From NCBI GenBank assembly GCA_001630475.1, contig KV419398.1, positions 781,825-845,824 on the forward strand: DNA of 64,000 bases, read 5' to 3'. Of this stretch, positions 24,211 to 36,114 are shown one piece after another. The position numbers and the translations under genes are program-made. Under the pieces are notes generated by a model. The model was not told where the DNA came from, did no database searches, and was given only the letters and a program-made list of their open reading frames with translations. This stretch comes from Sistotremastrum niveocremeum HHB9708. Taxonomy: Eukaryota > Basidiomycota > Agaricomycetes > Sistotremastrales > Sistotremastraceae. Position 1 is the first letter of the stretch. Each line of letters begins with the position of its first letter.

Positions 24211-25610
24211 TAGTATGCTAGGTAACGCGAGCGTATAAGCACTTCTTTTTCCCTCTTGACAGTACTTTTCGCGAGGCGGTCCGCTTTGAGATTCCGGATT
24301 CCGCCGGATGCATCTATATTCGGAACCATGGGATATGTGCTGCCAGAGTCAAGTAGTCGCATCGGGATGATCCGATTCCGAGTATGTATGCTTTCGAATC
24401 CGCCAATAGTGCAGAAGATAACAGTAACGGCGTCGGATGGATTTTTTGTTCAGGAGAAGCAGCAATGTCGGCTCAAAGCTAGAAGCTATGTCCTGCGGAG
24501 TAGCAGTCATGGCAGCGATTGATGGTCAGATTTAAGATTTGTGAGCAGGGTCCAAGTGTGAAGCTTGTGTGGATGAGGCCAGGAAAAGGTTCACAGAGGA
24601 AGAAGGGATTATCGAACATCTGTTTGAGGTCAGTTGCATTTTTCTTCCCTTTGACAGGATTGAGGAAAGGCAAGTACGAAGGACGAACCAACCCGACGCA
24701 ATTGTGTCCACCGAGGAATCTATAATCGAGGTCAAGAAAGTATTGGAATCAAGAAATGAATAAAAACGTACAAGGCATAAGGGCCGCAAGAGTTTCGCAC
24801 CCGATTTAAGGAAATGGCGCATCGAATTTCGACGACGACGAAAGTGGCCAATGCAGGAAGGGAACCGTATTGATGGTTGAAGCAGAGTCGAATCAAGGTA
24901 AGTGTACTGACCGACAGATAATTGGACTTCGGAGAACGAATGCCTGTCTAAAGTTGAAGATCAGAGGCCTGCGATAGACGAAGAAAGCACTTGCGGGATG
25001 AGTCCAGGGATCGTAGCGAGACTCGCTGTGATTCTGATGACCGATGGCGAGCCCTCTCTTGAGCTATGATATGCGTCACGAATCATTGCCCAGAGAGCCC
25101 GTCTTTGCTTGTGATTGAGGCGTGGCAGAGCACGATCCAGTGAGCAGAGTCAAGGAACATCGGGGGGAAATCTCAGAGATGAACCTAGAAATTTCACGTT
25201 GAAAGGTTGCGAATGTATCAGTGATGATAAACGAACCAAGTATGTCGGTGTTCTTTAAAGCGTGGGTATAGACCAAGGCAAGCGTACTTTTCGCAGCCTG
25301 GTATCCGTAAGAGAAATACGTAGATCGGTATCAGCGCCTGGCAGCACACTCCTGAGCAGACCGCGAAGAGCAGGTTAAAAGTAATCGAACGATTTGAGCA
25401 TACGATCTGGACGAAAAGCGAGCGATTTGAATCAGATGCCGTGATGTCGAACGGAAGGGACGAGAGAGCTGGTAATGGTGACGGATCATATGTAGAGAAC
25501 TCAGATGAGCCTATAGTGAGCTCAGATGCATGTCCCGGCGTATATGCCTGATGTAGCAGACGGACAATGCTCATACCTGCAGTATATACTAAGTCACAGC
25601 ATCGAGAAGA
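24211..25610 (-). pseudogene. Paralogous gene segment beta (degraded, minus strand)
   Basis: Colinear with 28276-29600 and more weakly with 17776-18900. Minus-strand fragments shared with the gamma segment include N-x-V-x-GKK (about 24650) and K-x-x-DI-x-G-x-F-(I/V)-ITD (about 25250 and 29275). The upstream part has a hydrophobic frame (25574-25218) with a membrane-like run FNLLFAVCSGVCCQALIPIY. This suggests a multi-exon membrane protein gene, but frames break too often to build a model. Not recognised as a known family. Could still be a functional gene with many tiny exons. Confidence 0.45.
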
Positions 25611-27000
25611 TCGGAGAACGTTGTTTGACTCACCGATGAGCTATCATCATAGTTGATTTCTGCAGTTGCACGACATCACACCATTACTGCGATGTCCACA
25701 GAATCGAGGAGAGAACATTCTCAGACATGAGATCGATGAGCCGGACGCTTGTCGATTCATAGGGCTACCTCCCTCGTCTGCTTCATCTCGTCAAGAGTCG
25801 AATGCAGCGAATGGGATCAGCCTGATAGCAGAGGACTGAAAGTGTGATGAGCGTCTCAAAGGAAACAGAAATGATGGCTCACCTTGGCTGACACGACTGC
25901 CATTCATCGCCGCCCACGATGTAGCAGTACGATGGATTACGACTGTTATCAAAACTCTCTCAAAACTCTCTCATTGCATGCGTCCCAGCCACCTGATAGA
26001 ATTATCCCCTATGATCGCCTCAGAGGTGATCTAACAAAATCATGCCTGTCGAACGGTCAGCGGGAACGGACCGACGCAGCTGAGGATTGTACTGACCTCT
26101 TGCTTCCATACCACCAATATTTTCTTTGCAAAGGAGTCATGAAACGAGAGGGAACAATATACGTTGAGTGCTAACGAGATTTTGTTGAGGCTCAAATACA
26201 AGTTAGGACCGCAGAGACTCACTTGAAGCATTCACAAATAGCGTTCGATAAGTTTCTAGTTCTAGATTCTTTCGTCCCTGAATTACTCAATGAACTAGGG
26301 TGCATCTTCAGGCTGCTAAGGTGCCCCATTAATATTCGACGACTCATAGTTCCTGGCTGTTGACGAGTAGCAGTAGCAGTACTAGTGGTAGGAGAACGGA
26401 GGATGGCTTACATAAGCTAGAGCACGCTCACCTCGACGACACCAACGACTCACCGAGTGTAGTCTATCCACTACCCCTTGCGCCATCAAAGGATCGAAAT
26501 CTTGAATCCCAGTACAGGCACTTCTCCTTTCAAAGCAACACCCGTGGAACCTCTCTGCTTGGCTGAACAAAGCTTCGGAAGTCTTACAATGATTTGCTTG
26601 AAATCAGGCTGCATTTGAGTCTCTTTTCCTGGCAACATATATCTCCATCTGCTCGTGATCGTCAACATGTACCGATGAGCTCTGGAATACGGCACTGCTG
26701 CACTGTATGGTTTGCATCCTAATCGCGGAATATATGATCCCCGTCCGTGTGCACCATTCTTGGCCCTATTCCTACTGAGCTTTGCAACTCGGAGTTGCGA
26801 TGACCGCAAAGGTTGAGGTACTCTTTTGACCATGGTGCACATGCCGGGATTTTTATTCATTTCTCCTCGCATCTCTGCCGGTGATGGAACTACCTCTCAC
26901 AGTCTCGGCCTCCAAACATTGTGTCGCATTTTCTGGCATCAGCCTAAGTTATCGCTTGCTTAGCGTGCGCAGAGGGGGGTCGCTGGCACTTGCGTACATT
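25611..27000. other. 1.4 kb with no recognisable gene
   Basis: Only short frames. The longest is minus-strand 26872-26486 (128 codons), basic and without domain features. No repeats noticed. Confidence 0.4.
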
Positions 27001-27560
27001 TATAAAGGATTTGGCTGTTGAACCCCAAGAGGGAAATTGAAAGGTGTGTCCTTTGTTTTTTCGTAAGGGCTTGCCTTTCCGCTCTCCCTTGCATAGTTCG
27101 TCTACGGTACTTGTCGTTATTTTCTGCTCCTCCTCGTCACAATTTCTTTCGTGCGCTCAGTCTAAAATTCTGGTCATTCCTCAGTTTTGGACCTTTGGTG
27201 TCTTCGTTCTCGTTTCGAGCTGGCTTCTGGACCGCTTCTTCGTTCTTTCACTTTCACTGTCACTATCAGTTTATTGACGTTCTCTTCCGTTCCTCATTTT
27301 TCTCCGTTTTACTCCTCCATCGCTCTTATCTCGGTATCGATTCACTCACTAGTACCACATTCGGTATTCATGACGAGCTCGAGCATCTGCTTCTACTTCC
27401 TTCGTTGTACCTCTTTTAGCTCGTTCTCTTCGCCCTGTCTTTCGCCTCCGACTCTCTGATCCACTTCCTCCCCTCCTCTTTCATCTCCTGTTCTATGCTT
27501 ACGATACTTCTCTTTTTCCCTTATTTCCTTGCGTTTTTCTTTTGCTACTTTTACTTCGCA
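27001..27560 (+). promoter_or_regulatory. TATA box followed by a 500-bp pyrimidine-rich tract
   Basis: TATAAAG at 27001-27007 is followed from about 27040 to 27560 by DNA very rich in C and T on the + strand (runs such as TTCTCCGTTTTACTCCTCC). CT-rich leaders downstream of a TATA box mark strong fungal promoters. Frames in the tract (up to 133 codons, Phe/Ser/Leu-rich) look like composition effects, and no convincing coding region follows before the SINE at 28000. It may be an orphaned promoter of a lost gene, or the start of a non-coding transcript. Confidence 0.35.
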
Positions 27561-27999
27561 TTCGTTTCTGCCGGTACTCGTAATAGTGGATAACCCCTCT
27601 TCGCCGCTCCATGTCATGTATTGCTGTCCAACTGTCAAGCCAACTGTGATAAATATCACCCATTAAATTGATGTTCTTCGTTTGAGCTTCCTCATAACTG
27701 GTCTATGCCTGAAAATTCATAGATTCATTTTCAAGTCTGACAAGTATCACAAATGATTTGTGGATTGTCTTTATTGTCGAGTCTCGATACGACTGATGGG
27801 CGAGGAAATCGAAATTGCAATCCTGATCAGCTCAGTCTACCATTTACGAAAGAAGCGCCGACATCCGGTTGCTGCTGACCATACGCACGAGTGCATTGAG
27901 CAATAAAATGACAGTGATCTGCAAGAGAACAGCAGGGCAGATTCCAAAGCCCTACAAGTATTCCTGGATTTCAGAAAAAAATTAGAACAAAATGAGTAA

Positions 28000-28275
28000 C
28001 AGACGAGAATCCCGACTTCCCTCACCTAGTAGGTCCACTACCCCTTTCCCCATGGATCAGGCGTCACCCCGAAGGATGAGATGGTCCTAGTTCGGCGTGT
28101 TCAAGGAGAAGCCGTGACTCGTCCACCGGCAAGCGGTCTCACATAGGACGGTAGGTGCCCATGTATCAGCACGTCCCCATGGACGCTTGACTGAGTTGAA
28201 CCTGGGTCGCGACATCCAGTTACTCAGCCCTGTGATACACAGCGTTCTACCGCCTATGCTACCTCGCCCGCCGTT
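28000..28275 (-). repeat. tRNA-derived SINE-like repeat, copy C
   Basis: Nearly identical to copy B over the body, while its head (GTAGCATAGGCGG on minus) and the 120 bp beyond it are nearly identical to copy A (for example ATTTATTTATCCTCTTGACG). It carries the same B-box-like GGTTCAACTC. Mosaic identity suggests exchange or gene conversion among copies. Confidence 0.75.
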
Positions 28276-29600
28276 AGTATACAGGGTAACGACAGACCAT
28301 AGCCATTTATTTATCCTCTTGACGGTATTTCTCGTGAGGCGGTGCACTATGAGGCTCCGGATTCCGACGGATGCTTCTATATTCGAAACCGAGCGATATC
28401 TGCCACAAGAGTAAGTCAGTAATTCCATCAGCAGTAGGATTGAAAGAAAGCTGAACCCTGAGCGTGTGTGATGGAGAGTTCGCCAATATTGTAGGAGATG
28501 ACAGTCATGTCGTCAGATAGATGTTGTAATCAGGATATTCAGCGGTATTCGTTCAAAGCTAACAGCTGCGTCCTCGAAGCGCAATTGATGACCAGATTTG
28601 TGGGTAAAGCTTGGGAAGAAAGCCTGCACGGATATGAAAAGACCGAGAGCACATCGAGAGCAAGGAATGGTCATTTATCTCTTTTAAGTCGAATTCCAAA
28701 TTTCTTCCCCTCAACGCGATTGAGAAAAGCTGAAGACGTTGGGCAGAGAAAGCTGCCACCAGAGTGTATGCGAGAAATCTGTAATTATTGATCTCATGAA
28801 CAGCGGAAAACCAAGAAGCGAAAGAATGTACCAGACATAAGAGCCGCAAGAAAGGCGCCAACGATCTGACAAAAGTGGCGTGTCTATCATGCTGACGATG
28901 ACGAAAGTGGCCGATGCAAGAGGGAAATCGTATTTATAGTTGGAACAGGGTTGCGTCGAGGCAACTTTGTTGATCGTCAGATAAATGGACCACGTGAACG
29001 AGGTGGTATACACGCTTGAAGATCGGATGCCTGAGATAGTGGAAGAAAGCACTTCACAGATAGGCTTCGAAATCGTAGCATCAGTTGCTCTGACTGATGA
29101 CCGCTGAAGATCGCTCTCTTGGACTTTCACTGGCATTATGGACATTGGCTAAGATAGCCCGTCTTGCGACTGAGGCGTAGCAGAGCTCAATCCAGAGAGC
29201 AGAGTCAGAGAACATGGTGAGCAGATCTTGGAGATGAACCTAGACGGACCAGTGTTAATAGGTTGTGAATGGAAAATCAGTGATGACAAACGGACCGAAT
29301 ATGTCGGGGTGCTCTTTGAGTATTTGTATAGACCAAAGGCAAGCGTCCTTCTTGCAGCTTCGAACGAGTTCGTATCCCTTATCGACATCTGGCAGGACAA
29401 TCATCAACGAAACACAAAGAAAAGGATAGATGAGAACGAACGATTTGAGCAGGCGTTTGAGCACACGACCCGGACAAAACGCAGGCAATTGTGATTTATG
29501 CGCCGCGAAGCCGAACGGAGGGGATGATGACGGGTCACCGGTCACCTCTGGTGGTGGTGGTGTACTCGGGCTTGAAATCTCGGCCTTGGAGCATAGAACA
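28276..29600 (-). pseudogene. Paralogous gene segment gamma (degraded, minus strand)
   Basis: Third copy of the segment described at alpha and beta. Minus-strand frames include a 144-codon one (29145-28711) and a 96-codon one (29545-29255) with a hydrophobic stretch (KSFVLIYPFLCVSLMIVL). The series of short hydrophobic frames separated by possible small introns looks like a multi-exon membrane protein. No recognised domain. Conservation to beta at the DNA level is clearest between 29150 and 29400. Confidence 0.45.
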
Positions 29601-30713
29601 TAGAGCGCTCAGCCTCTGAGCTTGTGCACACAATTACCGGCCGCGAATATGCACCGTCGGCAGGCCATCATAATATTCATTCGGTTCGATCGGCAGCACC
29701 AGCCTGAGCATAAGCCTGAGCGTCTCGTATACCTCGTCAATGGAGGTCGGAATTCCTGAATATGTCGAATATAGCGCAGGCCAGTACTATGAGTGACGTG
29801 AGTTTGGTTCTAGGATACTTAATTTGTTGAGCCACGACTCACGAGCTCCGAACTTCATTTGCATTAGGTTAGCTTGGCGTCTTGAGTGCTCCTATTCGTA
29901 GTCATACTCTATGGTCGCCTGAGTCGAGTCGAGGTACTGAGAATGAGCATGAGAGAGGCAGAGGCACAATTCGACGTTGGTATGACCTGGTCACCTGGTG
30001 ACTCGATTCTGGCACTGGCCCACTGGGTGTCGACTGAGTGTACACATGTGCTAATACACGATGTTCCTGGATGTCCATACTGACAGCATGGGTGGCCAGT
30101 GGATGAGCGGCAGGCAAGTTTCGGGCTGGCGCTGCACGAACAATAGGCACTGTTGGTCGTCGTGTCGAGCAGAGCAGAGGATGGGATGGCTATGAGGAGA
30201 GCGGTGAGTCTGGTTGGGGTAGACTAGGTGATCAGGTCGATCATATGGGGTATGGTGAGACATCAGTTGGAAGTCCAGAAAGGTATGACGCAGGCACGAT
30301 TTTGGCAGGGGTGCTGTCAGGTTGGTCAGGGCAGGGTCGAATGCTGCACTGCTTCGGCCTTGAGCGTCAAGTGTCTGTACACTAGTGTTGTCAGTAGTGG
30401 AGTGTTAGGGAGTTCCTAATGGAAGTAAAAAGTGTAAATTGGCGAATCGAAATAGATCTTCGCCCGAGATTACATTGAGATTAATATCTTGAGGGCGGGA
30501 GCAAATAAGGATCCGTGCGGAGATCACAGGCCGTCGTTCGGCATCGCAGACGGCATGGTGGAGATGACAGCGGAAGAAGCCGGGAGATCATCAACACCGC
30601 CTCGATCATCTCTCTTGCGTTATCTCGCTCGTCGGATCTGCAGCTCAGCTCCAACTGAAGCCCAAAGACGCTTAAGTAGCGCGACGTTTCTGTTTCTGTT
30701 CTGGTTATATTCC
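29601..30713. other. 1.1 kb with no recognisable gene
   Basis: Several short frames of about 65-80 codons on both strands, none convincing. Between 29520 and 30250 there are many GGTG/GTGG words but no clear tandem repeat. Confidence 0.35.
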
Positions 30714-31344
30714 ATGTCTCAGTCTCAGTCTCAGCTGCTCATTCCCCATCCTTACTCCCACTTCTGTCCCTCCGTCTCCCCTGTTAAGCCCCGTCCGTTC
30801 CTGTTCCCTTCGCCCTCGTCGCCTTTTGTATCTCCATCTGCTTCTGTCTCTGTCTCTCCCATTCCACGATCTGCATCTTCGCTATCCACCCGCCGTCCAC
30901 GATCTCCAGAAACGATGCGCTCAATGACGACGACGACGACGACGGCATCTGCAACGACATCCGGCCGTACATCTCCTCGATCCACACAATCGCAATCACC
31001 ACATACGCACGACCGTGACGACCATGAGCACGATGACGACGAATACTACGATAATCTCCCTTCATTCATTCCCGTTCGTCGCCCCACTTTCTTTCGTCTA
31101 CCAGATACTGACGATGAGCAGAGTATGACAGACGACGAAGACGCCCGTTCAGAACATCGTGCCCGAATGATGCGACTACAACGCTATCGTCCTCAAGCAA
31201 CGAAAACATTCCGCGTACGTTCCCCCCCTCCTCCCATCCATCCAAACTAAACTAAACTACGCCATCATGCAGCGCTTAGCTACGCTCTTCCGCCGACGCA
31301 CAGACGATCTCGAGTGGAGCTCGGGGCCGTATTCGCCATCATAA
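30714..31344 (+). CDS. Small low-complexity hypothetical protein
   Basis: The ATG at 30714 opens MSQSQSQLLIPHPYSHFCP. Exon 1 ends at a GTACGT donor (about 31216) after ...QATKTFR, and the acceptor CATGCAG (ending near 31270) joins in frame to RLATLFRRRTDDLEWSSGP and a TAA at 31342. The predicted protein is about 190 residues: a Ser/Pro/Val-rich head, a poly-Thr run, an acidic His/Asp segment (DRDDHEHDDDEYYDN), then a short region PSFIPVRRPTFFRLPDTDDE that looks conserved, and a basic end. No known domain. An earlier in-frame ATG at 30555 is possible but precedes a leader that looks like 5' UTR. The clean splice gives moderate support. Confidence 0.55.
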
Positions 31345-32937
31345 TCATCATTCCCATGCATACGCGCACTTCAATCATACCCGAACTTCACCTCGATAGC
31401 ATGAATAAGCACTTCCACCCACCCCCTCCCGCCCTTCTCGACGTATCTTCCCACCCACGCGCGCCGCTCTTCTCTTCTCAGCCCGTCCCTCGCCTCATCT
31501 CGTCTCGCATAGCACGTCTCGTTCCGTTTAGCTACTTTATCCTTTTGCATTCGCGTACCATACACTTGTCATGTTTATCACGACCTCTTCGCCAGCCTGT
31601 TTACTTTATCCCTTTGTCTACTTTATTCCTTCCTCGTTATTATCAGTACCTTATCGCAATGTCCTCATCCGTATCACGTCCTCGTATTATACCGTTTAAG
31701 AAATAATCACCATCATCATCGCATCACATCATTCCCGATCATCTCGCGCTCGTCGAGCATATGCTCCTCCGATTAGATCAAAAGATCAAAAAGACTAGAT
31801 CATGCCATTGAATAATGGATTCGCGAAGAAACATCCGCGATCAATGCCCAGATACAGATACAGTACAGGTTAGATGGAAGGAGAATAGAGGAGTGAGAAT
31901 TTGATTGCGAACTAGTTCGTGGCACGTAAATTGATCCGTCGAAGCTTGCGTCGAAGCGTAGTTGCCAAACGAGGAACAAAACGAAGATCCGCCCAATTGC
32001 AAACGCACATCATGATGGCATCCATCTCGACATCCTATTCGGGCCAGCGCGATCACAGAGGGATTTACGTATGTATTGGTATATTGTATGTTAATCCGAG
32101 TTCGTGATGGGTGCATGTGGTCGTGCTAGGTTTGGGAGATCTAAGAGGCGGTGTTAAGTTTTATAGGGAGCTTGATTGGGAAGAGGATTTCGAAACGGGG
32201 CTGAGTTCGGAGGTGTACGGTGGGGATGTCATAGCTCATAGGTTAGTTTCAGGGATGACTGCTAGCACCAGTACTAGTGTTGTTAATGATCTGTGATTCC
32301 AATCCGAATTCCACTTAGATTTCGAAGGTCGGCACAATGATAATGCCATGGCATAGGTACAGTGAATCGGAAGCAATAGACGTTTGAGGCGGATGGATTT
32401 GGAGATACAGTATGCCGCCGCCAGTAGCATGTTACGGGGTGGCGTGGGTTGGGGGTGAGATGTAAGTAGGCATGGTTAGAGTGCAGGCCGCCGCAAAGGT
32501 TGTGGACGTGTGATAATATTCTTAGTCACCCGAGCCTGGCAAAACTTGAAGTTGATCGGGAGAGAAATACACAGGCCCCCAAAAAGCAAAGACGAGCGAT
32601 TAATATTGGTATCGTTAGCGTTATCGAATGGGTGGTCAAATTAACATCGTGTGTGGTGTAGACCTGTACAATCGTAGATCGACGAATGGGCCAGACAAAA
32701 GTTGAAATAATTGAGAGACAGTCGATCGGATATATTACTGGCAATCCCAGCGAGAAACCTTCATAGAGATGCAGACGAAGACGAGTGATGGCATTATTGA
32801 TGATTTCAAGGTGGTATTAGCGCTTTGGTCAGCCTTGGACTGATGCCAGGATCGGAAAGAAATTCCAGAGGTCGTCGTCAGGAACACTACACAAGCAGAA
32901 AATTGAAATGAACATTTAGCAAGAAAAAAAAAAGGAA
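31345..32937. other. 1.6 kb with no recognisable gene
   Basis: The first 350 bp (31345-31706) are pyrimidine-rich and are likely 3' UTR of the preceding gene. The rest holds only short frames. It ends in an A-run (32924-32940) that is the tail of SINE copy D. Confidence 0.4.
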
Positions 32938-33588
32938 AAACAGACGAGAATCCCGACTTCCCTCACCTAGTGGTTAGCACTACCCCCACCATTCCAGGTA
33001 AGGCGTCACCCCGAAGGATGAGATGCTCCAGTTCGGCGTTTACAAGGAGAAGCCGCGACTCGTCCACCGGCAGACTATCTCACCGGGCCGGTCGTCCGCT
33101 CTAATACCAGCACGCCCTTCCGGACGTTTTGACTGAGTTGAACCTGGGTCGCGACATCCAGTTACTCAGCCCTGTGGTACAAAGCGTTCTTCCAACCAAG
33201 CTACTTCATCTGACGTTACTCTATAGGTATGAAGGATTTCTATAAGCATTTCTTTTTCCCCCTTGGAAGAGGCAGTGCACTCCGGTTTCCGAATTATGCT
33301 TCCGTACTGAGAAGTGCTTTAATAAATTTATTCAGGTGGTCCTCTTTCAGGTCTAATATACACATGTATATCTTCCTGCTCGCTATCCAACCCTTTCACA
33401 CGCTACATGTTAATCTGTTGGTCTCGCATGTATTTTGCCAAGAGCTAAAGCAGACGGATAGCCATCGACCAAACTCGACCCAGAAAAAGCCTCGGAGTAG
33501 TAATGCCAGTGGAGTTCGTTGCCAAAGTGCCTGAGGACTGAAAGCCACTGCTAGAAGATTCACAGAGGGCCGAGCTGATCGCCGAACC
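32938..33588. repeat. Left arm of a 651-bp inverted repeat
   Basis: Every position x in this arm pairs with 69703-x in the arm at 36115-36765, with no gap. By eye the two arms look identical: the SINE part matches base for base, and a 101-codon frame inside (33229-33534 +; 36169-36474 -) gives the same peptide from both. The arm holds a whole SINE copy (D) plus 373 bp of unique DNA. Homology stops abruptly at both ends. The 101-codon frame is probably not a gene, since it spans the repeat without any domain. Confidence 0.9.
32941..33215 (-). repeat. tRNA-derived SINE-like repeat, copy D
   Basis: Lies inside the left inverted-repeat arm. Minus-strand head GTAGCTTGGTTGG fits the A-box well, and the B-box-like GGTTCAACTC is intact. 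The body is diverged from A-C (for example TAGTGGTTAGCACTACCCCC) but has the same order of conserved blocks. Preceded by a 10-A run. Confidence 0.75.
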
Positions 33589-36114
33589 GTAATGATCCTA
33601 CATTTCGGCGTGGTGTTGACAGGCTGATTTTTTTTCCGCAGTCTCACTATCGATATCTATAGATATGTCATCTGTGTCATGGCTTTGTGATGAGACACTA
33701 ATAGCCGGCGTTTCATCATCGAGCTAGAGAATACCAATTATTTGAGCTTCAAGCGAGCATATTTGGGATAGACGTACCAATATAGCACCGCCGAAGCTGA
33801 TACCAATGTTTGAGACCAGCAAATGCGCACATAAGTCCGCGAAAGCGAGAGGGTTTCACTAGCAGCTTTTCCGTCCGATACCACAGGGCCTTCTGGAGAA
33901 AATGATGAGCGATGTTTTCGTCTGGGATCAGGTTTGGATCCTGGCTGACGGATGTCGTGCACTGGATGCACAGCGGTAGTTTTGGACACTGTTGTTCTCA
34001 GTGATATTCCCGCTAGAGTGGGTTTATCAAGAGATCTTTGAGGGCGGTGATAGTAATATTGGCAATGGAGGAAGAGGGCACATTCACCGGCAGGAAGAAT
34101 GTGCGAAAACTCCTTGAGAACCAGAATCCGAACACTCCTGAATTCTTCAGTCGCGCAGTATTAGATAGGATCTGTCTATAGCCTGAGGTCTGCCTGAGGG
34201 ACGTGAAGACTCCGATGACGTTCAATGCGTTTTCCGTTGCAATTTCCTTCAATGAGCACTAGGATCAGTCGCTGCCTCGAGCGAAGATGACACGTTTCAC
34301 TGCGAGGAGCGGGAAGCCGAATATTTGGGACAGAATTTGACTACTGAGCATCATGGGGATCGTGGAGAAGACGAAGAGTGTCAAGGACCATGGAACCATG
34401 ATGCCTTGAAGGCTCCAGCGAGAGCAGCGTTGGCAGCGGCGAAATCATGAATATAATCCCAGGCGTCAACTCATGGCGAGCTTGCCCTAGTCGTCATCAG
34501 AGTTTTGACGGTTTCTTCTCCATCCCGGTAGTGTGCCTCGAAGATAGGAATACGGAAGATTTTGAACTGAGAGAAAGACTCCGTATATTTAGAAGTCATC
34601 AGTCATGGCCTGGGCGATGAATGATACGTATATACTCACCAAAGATGACAGAGCGCCATACCTCTGCAGCGAGGACAAAATCACAACTTTGCTCCTAAGT
34701 TCCTGGCAGAGCAGACCCCTAGGCCTCTTTGAGCCTCTGATCATAATTTATTTTGTAAGATCCTTGATGTCGAGAAGTGACGTGGAAGGGTTTGAGGGAA
34801 TACTGGAATCACGGGCATGAGGAGAGTTGTGGCGCTACTGAGGTGCCACTGTGATATGCTATGAAGCGTCATTCATTGGCTGTGGCGGAGTCGTGTCAGT
34901 GCATTTCGAAAAATAATGCTAGCCAGAGTGGACGGCTAAGAGGAAGATGTTTCGCTTACATAAGAATGAGCATTCTCGTCTCGCCTCCACGACGTCAACG
35001 ACTCGTTCGTTGGGCTCTTGTAAAATGGACAGTCTCGATGTGGGTACTGACTATCTATCCATCTATGCGTATGAAGGCAGATCGATTTCTCTGTTCGGCT
35101 GGCCATCGCTTCGCCCGTCCTCGGATGCATCTCCTTCCAGTCGAACTCCTGCTACAGGCTATCTTGTGGCTATTATCCCCATTAATATTGCGCACTTCAA
35201 CAGAACCACTGGCAACTCTTCCAGCCTCATGTGAATTTTTCAAATGATAATCGTGGACACTTTCAAAGTGCAGAACGTGCAATTAGCGTCGGTACAGGGG
35301 CCGCTCTCGAAAGGCAAACAGTGAGTTTATTCACGAATTGTCATATTTGATGTGGATGAAACTTTACCTTAGCTTCTCTTTCGTCGACCCAGGTGGTATT
35401 CGTCTCTTGCTTGTCACTCAAGGAAACCGAATCTGAAAAGATGTTCATGGCACCTTATCGATGCCTCATGCCTCAAATGTCCCTCAAGAGTTCTGGCATA
35501 CGTAAGTGGTTTCCTTGATTCCTCGACCGCGCTGATTGCAGGATATATAAACCAAGTTCCTGATGGTCACTATTCGTGCTCCTGTTCCTATACGAATCAT
35601 CCTGCAACTCAGATTTACGATGATCACTAAAGCTGAGACATTTTTGATTCTCGCAAATCAAATCCCGAAAGATGTCATCATTCTGATCTTGCATTTCTGC
35701 TGATAAGGGGCTCTGAAGCCCTTTTTGCTATGCCAACCTCAAAGACTTGCGTCAGCAGTTACTGGCTTCAAGCTTCGGTATCGGCTTTGGTCGCGCTTTA
35801 CAGTATGCCGGCGCGTGTTTCTGACTTATCATTTCTTGATGCCTAAAAGGGGTTTTTATTTCATTTTTAAGTGTCAAGGTTTCGTCAAGGAGGCACGAGG
35901 CTGAATTATACCTCTACGGTGGAACCGCGAAGGAGACTTTACATCATCAACACTAGATTCCAGCTCCAATCGCTCTCTCTATCTGCAGCAAATATCTCCG
36001 GCAACACATGTCGCATACTGCTTGGTTCAATCTTGCTTTAGTTTCACGATCTCAGTGATGAATTTCGTGACCGAAATGCCTTCGGTGGTTTCGGAAAAGC
36101 ACGCCGTAATCGAT
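33589..36114. other. 2,526-bp spacer between the inverted-repeat arms
   Basis: No complete gene. Minus-strand frames at 33989-33738 and 34252-34013 (the latter with KEIATENALNVIGVF and FFLPVNVPSSSIANI) are short and unrecognised; they may be exons of a decayed gene. A fragment on + at about 35105-35247 resembles an F-box (listed separately). On +, a 78-codon frame (36022-36258) crosses into the right arm. No transposase, terminal repeats of its own or tandem repeats were seen. Confidence 0.5.
35105..35247 (+). pseudogene. F-box-like fragment
   Basis: The + strand reads MHLLPVELLLQAILWLLSP and then TEPLATLPASCEFF before a stop. LPVELLLQ-I and LA-LPASC-FF resemble the two helices of an F-box (LPxELLLxI ... 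LAxxARxCRxF), a Skp1-binding motif in very many Agaricomycete proteins. Only about 45 residues are seen, with no downstream repeat domain, so it is probably a fragment. The match is weak. Confidence 0.25.

Noticed and set aside
27018-27459. 133-codon Phe/Ser/Leu-rich protein
   Set aside because: Opens inside a pyrimidine tract where all such frames are long; composition effect.
33229-33534. 101-codon gene, duplicated at 36169-36474
   Set aside because: The peptide is identical in both places only because it lies in the inverted-repeat arms; it has no domain and no splice or start context.
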